Positions 45,341 to 53,871 of a stretch of DNA of 64,000 nucleotides are shown here, in pieces (the first letter of the stretch is position 1; every line of letters begins with the position of its first letter). The position numbers were made by a program, and so were the translations under genes. The notes beneath the pieces were generated by a model. The model was not told the origin of the DNA, searched no databases, and worked only from the letters and a program-made list of their open reading frames with translations. Source of the stretch: an uncultured Collinsella sp. GTDB lineage: Bacteria > Actinomycetota > Coriobacteriia > Coriobacteriales > Coriobacteriaceae. The DNA is taken from positions 19,188 through 83,187 of the forward strand of contig CAAEHI010000011.1 in the NCBI GenBank assembly GCA_900755685.1, read 5' to 3'.

Positions 45341-45830
45341 CACCATCAACCGCGTGATCGTCCCGGGCACCTTCGATCCCATCACGTTTGGCCACATTGA
45401 CGTGATTCGCCGAGCCCGCCGCATCTTTCCCAGCGTGATCGTCGCTGTTGCCGAGTCGCAAGGTAAAAACGGTGTAGGTACCACGTTTATGCTCGATGAG
45501 CGCGTGGCGCTGGCCCGCGAGGCGCTCGGTAATATCGACGGCGTCGAAGTCCTGCCCTTTACCGGCCTCTTGGTCGACTTCGCTCGTGAGCAGGGGGCGG
45601 GAGCCGTGGTCAAGGGCCTGCGCGCCATGACCGACTTTGAGTATGAGCTGCAGCAGGCCGACCTCAATTATCGCTTGGATAGCGAGCTGGAGTCCATCTT
45701 TGTCATGAGTGCTCCGCAGTACGGTTACATCTCGAGCTCGGTCGTTCGCCAGATCGCCTCGCTCGGCAGCGATGTATCGACGTTTGTCCCGTCCAACGTG
45801 GTCGAAGCGCTTAAACATCGCTTTTCGTGA
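45333..45830 (+). CDS. coaD: Phosphopantetheine adenylyltransferase
   Basis: 165 residues from ATG 45333 (GGAGGACACCC upstream). It makes dephospho-CoA in coenzyme A synthesis. The nucleotidyltransferase signature GTFDPITFGHIDVIRRA lies at about 10-26; the substrate motifs VVKGLRAMTDFEYELQ near 88-103 and ISSSVVRQIASLG near 132-144 are intact. Length is normal. A short gap with possible promoter follows. Confidence 0.95.
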   Translation: MNDTINRVIVPGTFDPITFGHIDVIRRARRIFPSVIVAVAESQGKNGVGTTFMLDERVALAREALGNIDGVEVLPFTGLLVDFAREQGAGAVVKGLRAMTDFEYELQQADLNYRLDSELESIFVMSAPQYGYISSSVVRQIASLGSDVSTFVPSNVVEALKHRFS

Positions 45831-45898
45831 CGTTTCTTATTGCCTGGTGGCATGTGGTAAACTAGCACGATGATATGTTACCTATGAAAGGAGACCGG

Positions 45899-46396
45899 AT
45901 GCCGGGCGAGAATTTTCCTGGCGATAGGATCGTCAGCTTGGTCGATGAGCTCGAAGGGCTGATCGAGGAAGCCAAGCCGCCTTTCGGCAAGAACGCTCAG
46001 TTCAAGGTCATCGACGCCGACGTGTTCTTCAACATCCTCGACGAGATCCGCATGAGCTATCCTGAGGAGTGGCAGAAGTCCCGCCGTATCCTTAAGGAGC
46101 GCGAGGAGCTTATGGCTTCCGCCGCCGCCCAGGCCGATTCCATCATCGCCGACGCTCAGCAGCAGGCCCTCACCATTGCCGGTGAGCAGGAGATCGTCCG
46201 CCTTGCGCAGCAGCAGGCCGACGACATCCGCGATCGTGCCCAGCAGTACGAGCGGGAGACGCGTTATGCTGCCGAGGACTACGCAGAGCAGGTCTTTACG
46301 CACCTGGAGGAGAACCTCAAGAGCCTGACCGGCACCGTTACCCGTTGCCGTCAGCAGCTCAACGAGGGTGCCGCCCAACAGAATGGTCAGTGGTAA
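45899..46396 (+). CDS. Coiled-coil protein, DivIVA/ATP-synthase-b-like
   Basis: 165 residues from ATG 45899 behind AAAGGAGACC. The N-terminal 30 residues (ERIVSLVDELEGLIEEAK-like) and the following FKVIDADVFFNILDEIRMSYPEEWQKSRRIL block are shared by actinobacterial proteins found beside coaD. About residues 60-150 form a continuous Gln/Ala/Glu-rich helix with coiled-coil character. There is no membrane segment or catalytic motif. The stop overlaps the DUF177 start by TAATG. A structural or cell-division role is possible but unproven. Confidence 0.65.
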   Translation: MPGENFPGDRIVSLVDELEGLIEEAKPPFGKNAQFKVIDADVFFNILDEIRMSYPEEWQKSRRILKEREELMASAAAQADSIIADAQQQALTIAGEQEIVRLAQQQADDIRDRAQQYERETRYAAEDYAEQVFTHLEENLKSLTGTVTRCRQQLNEGAAQQNGQW

Positions 46397-46950
46397 TGGC
46401 TGAGTTCCCGAGCGTTACCGTCGATCTTTCCGAGCAGCTCGAGTTTCCTGGAGATTCGTATCCGCTGACCGGTAAGGTCGATGTCGCCACCTACACGGTG
46501 GGCGAGAAGGAGTACCAGCTTCAGGACGGCATCGACTACGACGTTGTCTTTACCAATGCCGGTACCGGTGTCTTGCTCACGGGCATGGTCCGTGCGCACG
46601 CCACCGGCGAGTGCGACCGTTGCCTGGAGCCCGCCTCGTTTGATATCGCCGGCGAGATCGAGGAGTTCTACCTCTTTGAGGAGCCCGAGGATCCCGAGGC
46701 CTACGAGGATGGCTACGAGCTCCTGGGTGAGGACCGCATCGTCGATCTGGGCGAGCCCATCAATGACGCGGTCGTTATGGACACGCCGTTTGTGGTGCTT
46801 TGCAAGCCCGATTGTCGCGGTTTGTGCCCCACTTGCGGTTGCAACCTCAACGTCGAGCAATGCGATTGCGCCGCCCAGGCAGAGGCAGAATGGGCCGCTG
46901 CCACGGAAAATCCATTTGCAGCATTGAAGAATCTCAAGCTCGATGAGTAA
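46396..46950 (+). CDS. DUF177/YceD family protein with zinc-type cysteines
   Basis: 184 residues from ATG 46396, fused to the preceding stop as TAATG. The family pattern is present: GECDRCLEP near 74-82, then a C-terminal cluster CKPDCRGLCPTCGCNLN and CDC near 136-160, suggesting a zinc site. YceD-type proteins lie next to rpmF across bacteria and plants and are implicated in 23S rRNA accumulation. The order DUF177-rpmF-plsX here is the classical one. Confidence 0.88.
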   Translation: MAEFPSVTVDLSEQLEFPGDSYPLTGKVDVATYTVGEKEYQLQDGIDYDVVFTNAGTGVLLTGMVRAHATGECDRCLEPASFDIAGEIEEFYLFEEPEDPEAYEDGYELLGEDRIVDLGEPINDAVVMDTPFVVLCKPDCRGLCPTCGCNLNVEQCDCAAQAEAEWAAATENPFAALKNLKLDE

Positions 46951-47014
46951 AACTGTGGTAGTATCGCTACTTGCGCGTAATCGCCACACTGGATAGTTCA
47001 TAAGGAAGGTCACT

Positions 47015-47194
47015 ATGCCCGTACCTAAACAAAAGCAGGGTCGTATCCGCACTCACACCCGTCGTTCCGCCAACATGAAGATCTCGGCTGCGGCTCAGTC
47101 CACGTGCCCCCGTTGCGGCGCTGTCAAGCTTCCGCACCACGTGTGCCCCAGCTGCGGTTTCTACAAGGACCGCGAGGTTATCGTTACCGAGTAA
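47015..47194 (+). CDS. rpmF: Ribosomal protein L32
   Basis: 59 residues from ATG 47015 (AAGGAAGGTCACT upstream). The basic N-terminus MPVPKQKQGRIRTHTRRS and the zinc ribbon C31-x2-C34 and C44-x2-C47 (CPRCG and CPSCG) are typical of the zinc-binding C+ form of L32. It is a structural protein of the 50S subunit. Located between the DUF177 gene and plsX as in most bacteria. Confidence 0.95.
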   Translation: MPVPKQKQGRIRTHTRRSANMKISAAAQSTCPRCGAVKLPHHVCPSCGFYKDREVIVTE

Positions 47195-47281
47195 CGGTAT
47201 ACTCTGGATGCGATGCCGTTCCAAATGGAACCACAATGGCCGGCTCAATGAGTCGGCCATTTTTGTATAAGGAGCTTGTAT

Positions 47282-48301
47282 ATGAGTAACGTTCGCGTTT
47301 GTGTAGACGTTGTGGGCGGAGACGAGAAACCTCAGGTTGTTCTTGATGGTATCGAGGCTGCGCTTGCCGCCGATTCCGATATCGAGGTCTTGGCAGCTGG
47401 CCCCGCCGAAATCGTCAATCCCTTTGCAGCTTCCCATGCACGTGTTGAGGCCCTTGAGGCACCTGACGTTATCGCCATGGATGACAATCCCATTCGCGCC
47501 GTGATGACCAAGCGTAAGTCGTCGATCGTGCTTTCTTGCCGCGCCATTAAGAAGGGCAACGCGGATGCGTTCTTCTCCGCCGGCTCGACCGGTGCCATGA
47601 CCGCCGCTGCCACCGCCTACGTGACGCCGTTTAGGTATCAGGCCGAAGGCAAGAAGCAGCCGGTGCGTCCGTGCCTCACCAATGCGTTGCCCAATCGCGC
47701 CGGCGGTCTGACGGTGCTGTGCGACATGGGTGCCAACCCCGATGTGGAGGTCGATGACATGGTGCGTTTTGCTCAGATGGGTAGCGCCTATGCCCGCGTC
47801 GTCCTGGGCATCGAGCATCCCCGCGTGGGCCTGCTTGCCAACGGCACCGAGGACGAGAAGGGCTCCAACTTTACCAAGGCCTGCTTCCCGGCCATGAAAG
47901 CCGCCGTTCCCGGCTTTGTTGGTAACTGCGAGGGCACCGATCTTACGTCGGGTAATTTTGACGTCGTGGTCGCCGACGGCATGTCGGGCAACATCGCGCT
48001 CAAGGCCACCGAGGGCGCTGCCAAGTTTTTGCTGCAGGAACTCAAGGGTGCCTTTATGGCCTCGCTCGGCACCAAGATCGCCGCGCTGCTCATTAAAAAG
48101 CAGATGCGCGAGATTAAAGCCAAGCTTTCGGGCGACGCCAAGGGCGGCGCGATTCTTTTGGGCCTGCGCGGCGTGGTCCTGATCGGCCATGGTGCCACCT
48201 CGGTCGAGGCTGTTAAAAACGGTACGCTTGCGGCGGCCGAAGCCGTGCGCGCCGGGCTGGTCGAGAATGTCGCCAACTCTATGGACGGTATCGTTTTATA
48301 A
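47282..48301 (+). CDS. plsX: Phosphate acyltransferase PlsX
   Basis: 339 residues from ATG 47282 (AAGGAGC upstream; an ATG at 47276 is too close to it). PlsX converts acyl-ACP to acyl-phosphate for phospholipid synthesis. Family blocks include CVDVVGGDEKP at the start (where most PlsX have DamGGD), FFSAGSTGAMTAAA near 97-110, LCDMGANPDVE near 148-158, VGLLANGTEDEKG near 184-196 and VVVADGMSGNIALK near 227-240. It belongs with acpP downstream and FakA upstream in acyl transfer. Confidence 0.94.
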   Translation: MSNVRVCVDVVGGDEKPQVVLDGIEAALAADSDIEVLAAGPAEIVNPFAASHARVEALEAPDVIAMDDNPIRAVMTKRKSSIVLSCRAIKKGNADAFFSAGSTGAMTAAATAYVTPFRYQAEGKKQPVRPCLTNALPNRAGGLTVLCDMGANPDVEVDDMVRFAQMGSAYARVVLGIEHPRVGLLANGTEDEKGSNFTKACFPAMKAAVPGFVGNCEGTDLTSGNFDVVVADGMSGNIALKATEGAAKFLLQELKGAFMASLGTKIAALLIKKQMREIKAKLSGDAKGGAILLGLRGVVLIGHGATSVEAVKNGTLAAAEAVRAGLVENVANSMDGIVL

Positions 48302-48367
48302 GAGCGAGTTAGAGTGCTGTTATGTGCTTCGCGGCGCACGTCGTGGGGTAGAATCAGAACCGTGTCT

Positions 48368-48395
48368 TGGTACCGCCCGGGCGGTACCATTCTTT
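48368..48395 (+). promoter_or_regulatory. 22-bp perfect palindrome before acpP
   Basis: TGGTACCGCCCGGGCGGTACCA (given in halves TGGTACCGCCC and GGGCGGTACCA, 48368-48389) followed by TTCTTTT. With no unpaired loop it could be an operator or, with the T-rich tail, the plsX terminator. Confidence 0.55.
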
Positions 48396-48425
48396 TGGTA
48401 TTCATGCACTATGAGAGGAAGCGCT

Positions 48426-48668
48426 ATGGACCGCTCCGAAATCTTCGACAAGATCGCCGAGGTCGCTGCTGACGTTCTGGGCGTCGATGTTGCCGAAATT
48501 AGCGATGAGACCACCTTTGACGACCTCGATGCCAGCTCGCTCGAGCGCCTGCAGCTGGTTACGGCTATCGAGGACGAGTTCAACCTCGAGATCGATGACG
48601 AGACCCTTCTCTCGCTCAACTCTGTCGCCGACGCCGTCGACGCTATCGAAGCTGCCAAGGAGGCCTAA
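48426..48668 (+). CDS. acpP: Acyl carrier protein
   Basis: 80 residues from ATG 48426, acidic, four-helix type. It carries growing acyl chains on a 4'-phosphopantetheine. The attachment site is S38 in LDASSLERLQLV; the residue before it is Ser instead of the usual Asp of DSL, a change worth noting for the holo-ACP synthase interaction. Helix II (LERLQLVTAIEDEFNLEI) is otherwise standard. The rnc ribosome site AAGGAGG lies within its last codons. Confidence 0.9.
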   Translation: MDRSEIFDKIAEVAADVLGVDVAEISDETTFDDLDASSLERLQLVTAIEDEFNLEIDDETLLSLNSVADAVDAIEAAKEA

Positions 48669-48671
48669 GTC

Positions 48672-49397
48672 TTGGCTTTATCCGACCGACTTACGCGCGC
48701 CCAGGAAATCTTGGGCCACGAGTTCAACAATAAGGTGCTGCTGCGCGCGGCGCTTACGCATCCCTCGGCAGTCGAGGGCCAGCCGGTTTCTGCCAGCTAT
48801 GAGCGCCTTGAGTTCTTGGGCGATTCCATTTTGGGCGCTGTGGTCGCACGCTCCCTGTTTGAGTCCTATCCGGAGTTTGACGAGGGCAAGCTCACACGCC
48901 TGAAGGTGTCGCTTGTCTCGGGCGCTACGCTGTCCGAGGTTTCTCACGAGCTGGGCATCGACGACATCATCATCTTTGGTGCCTCCGAGACCGGTACCGG
49001 TGCGCGCGGCCTGCATTCGGCCCTCGAGAACGTCTACGAGTCGCTCGTGGGCGCACTGTACCTGGATGCCGGCTGGGATGCCGCAGCGGAGTTTATCCAT
49101 CGTACGCTTAAGCCGCATTTGGCTTCCGAGCGCGCCGAGCATCCCGCGAACCCCAAGTCGTTTTTGCAGGAGTGCGTGCAAGCCGACGGTCACGAGCCCC
49201 CGGCGTATAAGCTCGTTGGCTCCGAGGGCCCGGCGCATGCGCCCACCTTTACCGCCGTGGTGTTGATCGATGGTATTCGTCAGGGTCGCGGCTCCGGCTC
49301 CTCAAAGAAGGAAGCCGAGGGAGCCGCCGCGCTCGAAGCGCTCGACCGCATGGGTTACACCACCAACGGCGTGATTCTGAATAAGAAGCACGTGTAA
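48672..49397 (+). CDS. rnc: Ribonuclease III
   Basis: 241 residues starting at TTG 48672, 3 bp after acpP, using AAGGAGG at the acpP end. RNase III cuts double-stranded RNA in rRNA maturation. The signature YERLEFLGDSILGAVVA at about 37-53 and the second acidic set (ALENVYESLVGALYLDAG) give the catalytic Glu/Asp residues; a double-stranded RNA-binding domain (about 165-235, ending SKKEAEGAAALEAL) follows. The smc gene begins 10 bp later. Confidence 0.95.
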   Translation: MALSDRLTRAQEILGHEFNNKVLLRAALTHPSAVEGQPVSASYERLEFLGDSILGAVVARSLFESYPEFDEGKLTRLKVSLVSGATLSEVSHELGIDDIIIFGASETGTGARGLHSALENVYESLVGALYLDAGWDAAAEFIHRTLKPHLASERAEHPANPKSFLQECVQADGHEPPAYKLVGSEGPAHAPTFTAVVLIDGIRQGRGSGSSKKEAEGAAALEALDRMGYTTNGVILNKKHV

Positions 49398-49407
49398 GCG
49401 AGGAACC

Positions 49408-52400
49408 GTGTATCTCAAGTCCCTCACGCTCAAAGGGTTCAAGTCGTTTGCCGACCGCGCCCATATGACGTTTGAGCCGGGCCTGACCGTCATCGTCGGT
49501 CCCAACGGCTCGGGAAAATCGAACATCTCCGACTCCATCCTGTGGGTCCTGGGCGAGCAGAGCGCCAAGCAGTTGCGCGGCCAGGCCATGGAGGATGTCA
49601 TCTTCTCGGGCTCGTCGGCGCGCAAGCCGGTGGGTGTCGCCGAGGTCACGCTGGTGCTCGATAACTCGGACCATATGTTGCCCGTCGACTTTGACGAGGT
49701 CGCCATCACCCGTCGCATGTATCGCTCGGGCGAAAGCGAGTACCTCATCAACTCGAGTCCGTGCCGCCTGATGGACATTCAGGACATCCTGCACGATTCG
49801 GGCCTGGGCAAGGATACGCATTCCATCATCAGCCAGGGCAAGCTCGACGCCATTTTGCAGAGCCGCCCCGAGGAGCGTCGCGCCCTCATCGAGGAGGCCG
49901 CCGGCATTTCCAAGCACAAGCGCCGCAAGGAGCGAGCGCTCAAAAAGATTAAGTCGATGGACGAGCACCTGATGCGTGCCCGCGACATCAATAAGGAAAT
50001 CGCCCGTCAGCTGCGACCGCTGGAGCGTCAGGTCGATCGCGCGCGCAAGTACAAAGAGCTGTCCTCGCGCGCGAACGAGCTTACGCAGATGCTGGCTGTC
50101 GATGAGCTTCGTTCGCTGCAGTCGCAGTGGAACGACCTGGAGAGCCGCTCCAAGGAAGGTGCTGCCGAGCTGGAGCTTGCGCAGTACCGCATGAGCGAAA
50201 AGGAGCGCGAGCTCGAGAAGCTCCAGGTTATGCTTGAGGAAAAGGGCCTGTTTGTGGGCGACTTGGGCGAGCAGCGCCGCCATATGCAAGATGTGGTCGG
50301 CCGTATTAACTCCGACATGCGCCTGCTCGAGGAAAAGGGTCACAACATGGTGTCGCGCCTGTCTGACATGCGCGGGCAGATTTCGAGCTCCGAGCATCAG
50401 CGTCGTCGCGTGGTCGAGGAGCTCGAGGACGCGCGTGCGCAGCTTGAGGAAGTGACCGGCGCGCACATGCAGGCCCAGGAGGACGTTGACGCCGCTGGTC
50501 CTGCCGCCGCAGAGCTCCACGAGCGGCGCGTGGCGCTCGACAATCAGATTTCGCAGCTTACGCGTGAGCAACGCGATGTGCAGCGCGTGGCCGACAACGC
50601 CGCGCTCGAGCTCGCCAAGGTGAAGGACTCGCTGAGCAATGCCGAGGTCGAGGACAACATGTATGCCTCGCGCCTGGAGCAGATCGACGAGCAGCTCGAG
50701 GAGGTCATGGCTTCGCTCGAGAGCCGTCGCGACCGCGCCGAGGAGCTTGAGGGCGCTCTTGAGGAAGCGCGCCAGGCTCAGGTCGATGCGCGTGAGGCCA
50801 CCGAGACGGCACGCGCGGCCCTGAAGGACCTGCGTGCCCGTGAGAGCGAGGCACGCAACAAGTTATCCGAGGTGCGCTCGGAGCTTGCCAGCCAAAAGAA
50901 ACTCGATGCCCGCATGGCCGACAGCTCGCCGCTCGTGAGCCGTCTGGTGGGTGCGCTGGGCGACGATGTCTTGGGTCGTCTGGGCGACGTGCTGGAGGCC
51001 CCGCGCGAGCTTGAGGGCCTGGTTGAGCAATTGCTCGCCGGCGATATCGATGCGCTGCTGTTCGACGATACGTCTGCGCTTGAGCGTGCCGGTCGTGCGG
51101 CTCTGGACCAGAAGAAGGCCTCGGGCGAGGCACTGCTGGTGGCGCGCGGCGTGAGCGCCTCTACCGCCGCTGAGGGCGCCTCCGGTACCCGTCTGGTTGA
51201 TCGTCTGTCCGTGCGCGCAGGCTACGGTCCCGTCGTCGAGGCGCTGCTCGGCGGCTATTACGTCGTTGACGATCTTGCTGCCGCGCTGTCGGCGCCGGTC
51301 GTTGAAGGCGTGACTTACGTGACCCCCGATGGCGCCCGCGTCGCCTGCGGCGGCCTGGTGCGCGTGGGGCTTGATGCCGGCGAGGCTTTGGGTGCCTTGG
51401 AGCGCAAGCGCCGCATCCGTGAGCTCGAGGGCCTGGAACCCGATCTGGCTGCCATCTTTGAGCATGCTTCGGACCAAGTCGTTGAGGCCAACGCTGCCGT
51501 CGAGGAGGCCCGTGCCGCCGAGGGCGATGCCGCCGGTGAGATCGCCCGTCTTGAGGGCGAGCGCCGCTCGCTGCTCTCCGAGATCGGCCGCCTGGAGCAA
51601 AGCGCCAACAATGCCGAGGTCGAGCGCGTTCGCATCTCCAAGCGCCGCGAGCAGGCTGCCGAGGCCGTTCGTGCCGCGCGCCCGCGCGTTGACGAGCTCA
51701 CCCGTTCGCGTGACGAGGCGCGTGCACAGGCAAGCGACCTGGGTCTCCAGATTTCCGAGGCCAACGACGAACTCGACCGCGTTCGCCGTGACGATTCCGA
51801 GGCTGCCGGCAAGCTCGCCGACGCCAAGGTTCGCCTAGCCCAGACGAGCGAACGCTTGCGTTCGCTGAAGGGCCGCGTGCCCGACCTTGAGCATCGTCTT
51901 GAGGGCATCGACCGTCGTATCCGCGGAACACGCCAGGCCTCGCGCTCGCTCGAGCTGCTGCGCCTGCGCGTCGATCCCATGCACGAACGCTATTCTGCCC
52001 TGTTGGAACGCGCGTCGGATTGGGCAGCGCGCCTGCGTGACCAGGCCTCTCTGGAGGAGGCGGACTCCGCTTCGCTCAAGAAGACCATCGAGGATGCCAA
52101 GGCAGAGGTTGCCCGCGCTAAGGAGCGAGTCGATACCGCCTCCGCCACGCAAAACGAGTTCAAGGTCGCGCGTGGCAAGCTCGAGGTGCAGGTCGAGGCT
52201 GCCATCAAGGCCATTACCGCCGATGGCACGACGGTGCTCGAGGAAGCGCTCATGCTTCCTGCTCCTACCGACCGCGATGCCGCCGAGCGCGAACTCAACC
52301 AGCTTGTGCGCCAGATCAACAACCTTGGTCCCGTTAACCAAGTTGCCATGGAGGAGTACGAGCAGCTCAAGCGCCGCGCCGACTACATCGAGGAGCAGCT

Positions 52401-52944
52401 GGCCGATCTGGAGAGCGCGCGCAAGGCGCTCACCAAGATCACGGTGGCCATTGATCGCAAGATGCGCAAGGCGTTCCTGGTGACGTTTGAGAAGGTCGAC
52501 GCGAACTTCCGCGAGATCTTCGCTATGCTCTTCCCGGGCGGCCAGGCTCATCTGGAGATGACCGATCCCGAGCATCCTGCCGAGACGGGTATCGAGGTCG
52601 TGGCGCAGCCGCGCGGCAAGCGCATCACCAAGATGATGCTCATGTCGGGCGGCGAGAAGAGTCTGACGGCGCTCGCCTTGCTCTTTGCCGTGTATCGCAC
52701 GCGCACGGTGCCGTTCTATGTGCTGGACGAGGTCGAGGCGGCGCTCGATGACGCCAACCTGTCCAAGCTCATCGGCGCGCTCGATGTGTTGCGTTCCGAT
52801 ACGCAGCTCTTGGTTATCTCGCATCAGCGCCGTACTATGGAGGACGCTGACGTCCTCTATGGCGTCTCGATGCAAGCCGACGGCGTCAGTCGCGTCGTCT
52901 CGCAAAAACTCGATCGCGAAACCGGAAAGGTCGTGAATGCATAA
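49408..52944 (+). CDS. smc: Chromosome segregation protein SMC
   Basis: 1178 residues from GTG 49408. SMC is the condensin ATPase that compacts and segregates the chromosome. Walker A GPNGSGKSN at 32-40 with FKSFAD before it, the N-terminal coiled coil (about 170-500), a hinge (about 515-665), the returning coil (about 670-1010), then the C-terminal head with the signature LMSGGEKSLTALALLFA and Walker B VLDEVEAALDDAN near 1070-1130. Full length. Its stop overlaps ftsY (TAATG). Confidence 0.96.
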   Translation: MYLKSLTLKGFKSFADRAHMTFEPGLTVIVGPNGSGKSNISDSILWVLGEQSAKQLRGQAMEDVIFSGSSARKPVGVAEVTLVLDNSDHMLPVDFDEVAITRRMYRSGESEYLINSSPCRLMDIQDILHDSGLGKDTHSIISQGKLDAILQSRPEERRALIEEAAGISKHKRRKERALKKIKSMDEHLMRARDINKEIARQLRPLERQVDRARKYKELSSRANELTQMLAVDELRSLQSQWNDLESRSKEGAAELELAQYRMSEKERELEKLQVMLEEKGLFVGDLGEQRRHMQDVVGRINSDMRLLEEKGHNMVSRLSDMRGQISSSEHQRRRVVEELEDARAQLEEVTGAHMQAQEDVDAAGPAAAELHERRVALDNQISQLTREQRDVQRVADNAALELAKVKDSLSNAEVEDNMYASRLEQIDEQLEEVMASLESRRDRAEELEGALEEARQAQVDAREATETARAALKDLRARESEARNKLSEVRSELASQKKLDARMADSSPLVSRLVGALGDDVLGRLGDVLEAPRELEGLVEQLLAGDIDALLFDDTSALERAGRAALDQKKASGEALLVARGVSASTAAEGASGTRLVDRLSVRAGYGPVVEALLGGYYVVDDLAAALSAPVVEGVTYVTPDGARVACGGLVRVGLDAGEALGALERKRRIRELEGLEPDLAAIFEHASDQVVEANAAVEEARAAEGDAAGEIARLEGERRSLLSEIGRLEQSANNAEVERVRISKRREQAAEAVRAARPRVDELTRSRDEARAQASDLGLQISEANDELDRVRRDDSEAAGKLADAKVRLAQTSERLRSLKGRVPDLEHRLEGIDRRIRGTRQASRSLELLRLRVDPMHERYSALLERASDWAARLRDQASLEEADSASLKKTIEDAKAEVARAKERVDTASATQNEFKVARGKLEVQVEAAIKAITADGTTVLEEALMLPAPTDRDAAERELNQLVRQINNLGPVNQVAMEEYEQLKRRADYIEEQLADLESARKALTKITVAIDRKMRKAFLVTFEKVDANFREIFAMLFPGGQAHLEMTDPEHPAETGIEVVAQPRGKRITKMMLMSGGEKSLTALALLFAVYRTRTVPFYVLDEVEAALDDANLSKLIGALDVLRSDTQLLVISHQRRTMEDADVLYGVSMQADGVSRVVSQKLDRETGKVVNA

Positions 52945-53861
52945 TGGGATTCTTCGATGCTCTCTCGCGCGGACTTGAGCGAAGCCGCGAGGCCCTCAAC
53001 GAGGTCTTCTACTTTGGCGGTGAGGTCGACGAGGATTTTTGGGAGGACCTGGAGGACACCCTCGTCATGGGTGACATGGGCGCCGAGATCGCCATTCAGG
53101 TCTCCGATGACCTGCGCGATGCCGCGGCCAAGAAGAACCTCAAGACCGCTCCACAGCTTCGCCGTGCCCTGGCCGAGCAGCTTGAGCAGCACTTTGTGCC
53201 CATCGAGCGCGATCCGTTCTCCGATACGCCGAGCTGCGTGCTGTTTGTGGGCATTAACGGTGCCGGCAAGACCACGACGGTCGGTAAGATCGCGAGCGCC
53301 ATGGCCGCCCGCGGCAAGAACGTCGTGATCGGTTCGGCCGATACCTTCCGTGCTGCCGCTATCGAGCAGCTCGATGTGTGGGGCCAGCGCGCTGGCGTCC
53401 CCGTCATCAAGCGCGACCGCGGCTCCGACCCGGCAAGTGTTTGCTACGACGTGCTCGACGAGGCCGACAAGCGCGGCAGCGACCTGGTGCTTATCGATAC
53501 CGCCGGCCGTCTACACACGAGCCCTGAGCTCATGCGCGAGCTTGCCAAGGTGGTCAATGTGACCCGTAAGCGCGCCGCCAATATGGCCGCCGGTCCCATG
53601 CCGGTTTCGGTCGTGCTTGTGATCGACGCCGCGACGGGCCAAAACGGTCTGAACCAGGCGCTCGAGTTTAACGAGGCGCTGGGCCTGGACGGTATTATCA
53701 TGACTAAGCTCGACGGCACGGCTAAGGGCGGTATCGCCATGGCCGTGGCCGAGAAGCTCAAGCTCCCGATCCTGCGCATCGGCGTGGGCGAGCAGGTCGA
53801 TGACCTGCAGGAGTTCAATGCCAAAGATTTCTGCCGCGCCCTGGTGGGCGAGTCCAATTAA
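52944..53861 (+). CDS. ftsY: Signal recognition particle receptor FtsY
   Basis: 305 residues from ATG 52944. It docks SRP-bound ribosomes at the membrane. The N-domain (about 20-90) and GTPase G-domain are complete: GINGAGKTTTVGK near 100-112, DTFRAAAIEQL near 135-145, LIDTAGRLHTS near 183-193, TKLDGTAKGG near 254-263. The acidic A-domain of proteobacterial FtsY is nearly absent, leaving a short N-terminal helix, as in many Gram-positives. Next gene: ffh, its partner. Confidence 0.96.
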   Translation: MGFFDALSRGLERSREALNEVFYFGGEVDEDFWEDLEDTLVMGDMGAEIAIQVSDDLRDAAAKKNLKTAPQLRRALAEQLEQHFVPIERDPFSDTPSCVLFVGINGAGKTTTVGKIASAMAARGKNVVIGSADTFRAAAIEQLDVWGQRAGVPVIKRDRGSDPASVCYDVLDEADKRGSDLVLIDTAGRLHTSPELMRELAKVVNVTRKRAANMAAGPMPVSVVLVIDAATGQNGLNQALEFNEALGLDGIIMTKLDGTAKGGIAMAVAEKLKLPILRIGVGEQVDDLQEFNAKDFCRALVGESN

Positions 53862-53871
53862 GGAGTGACTA

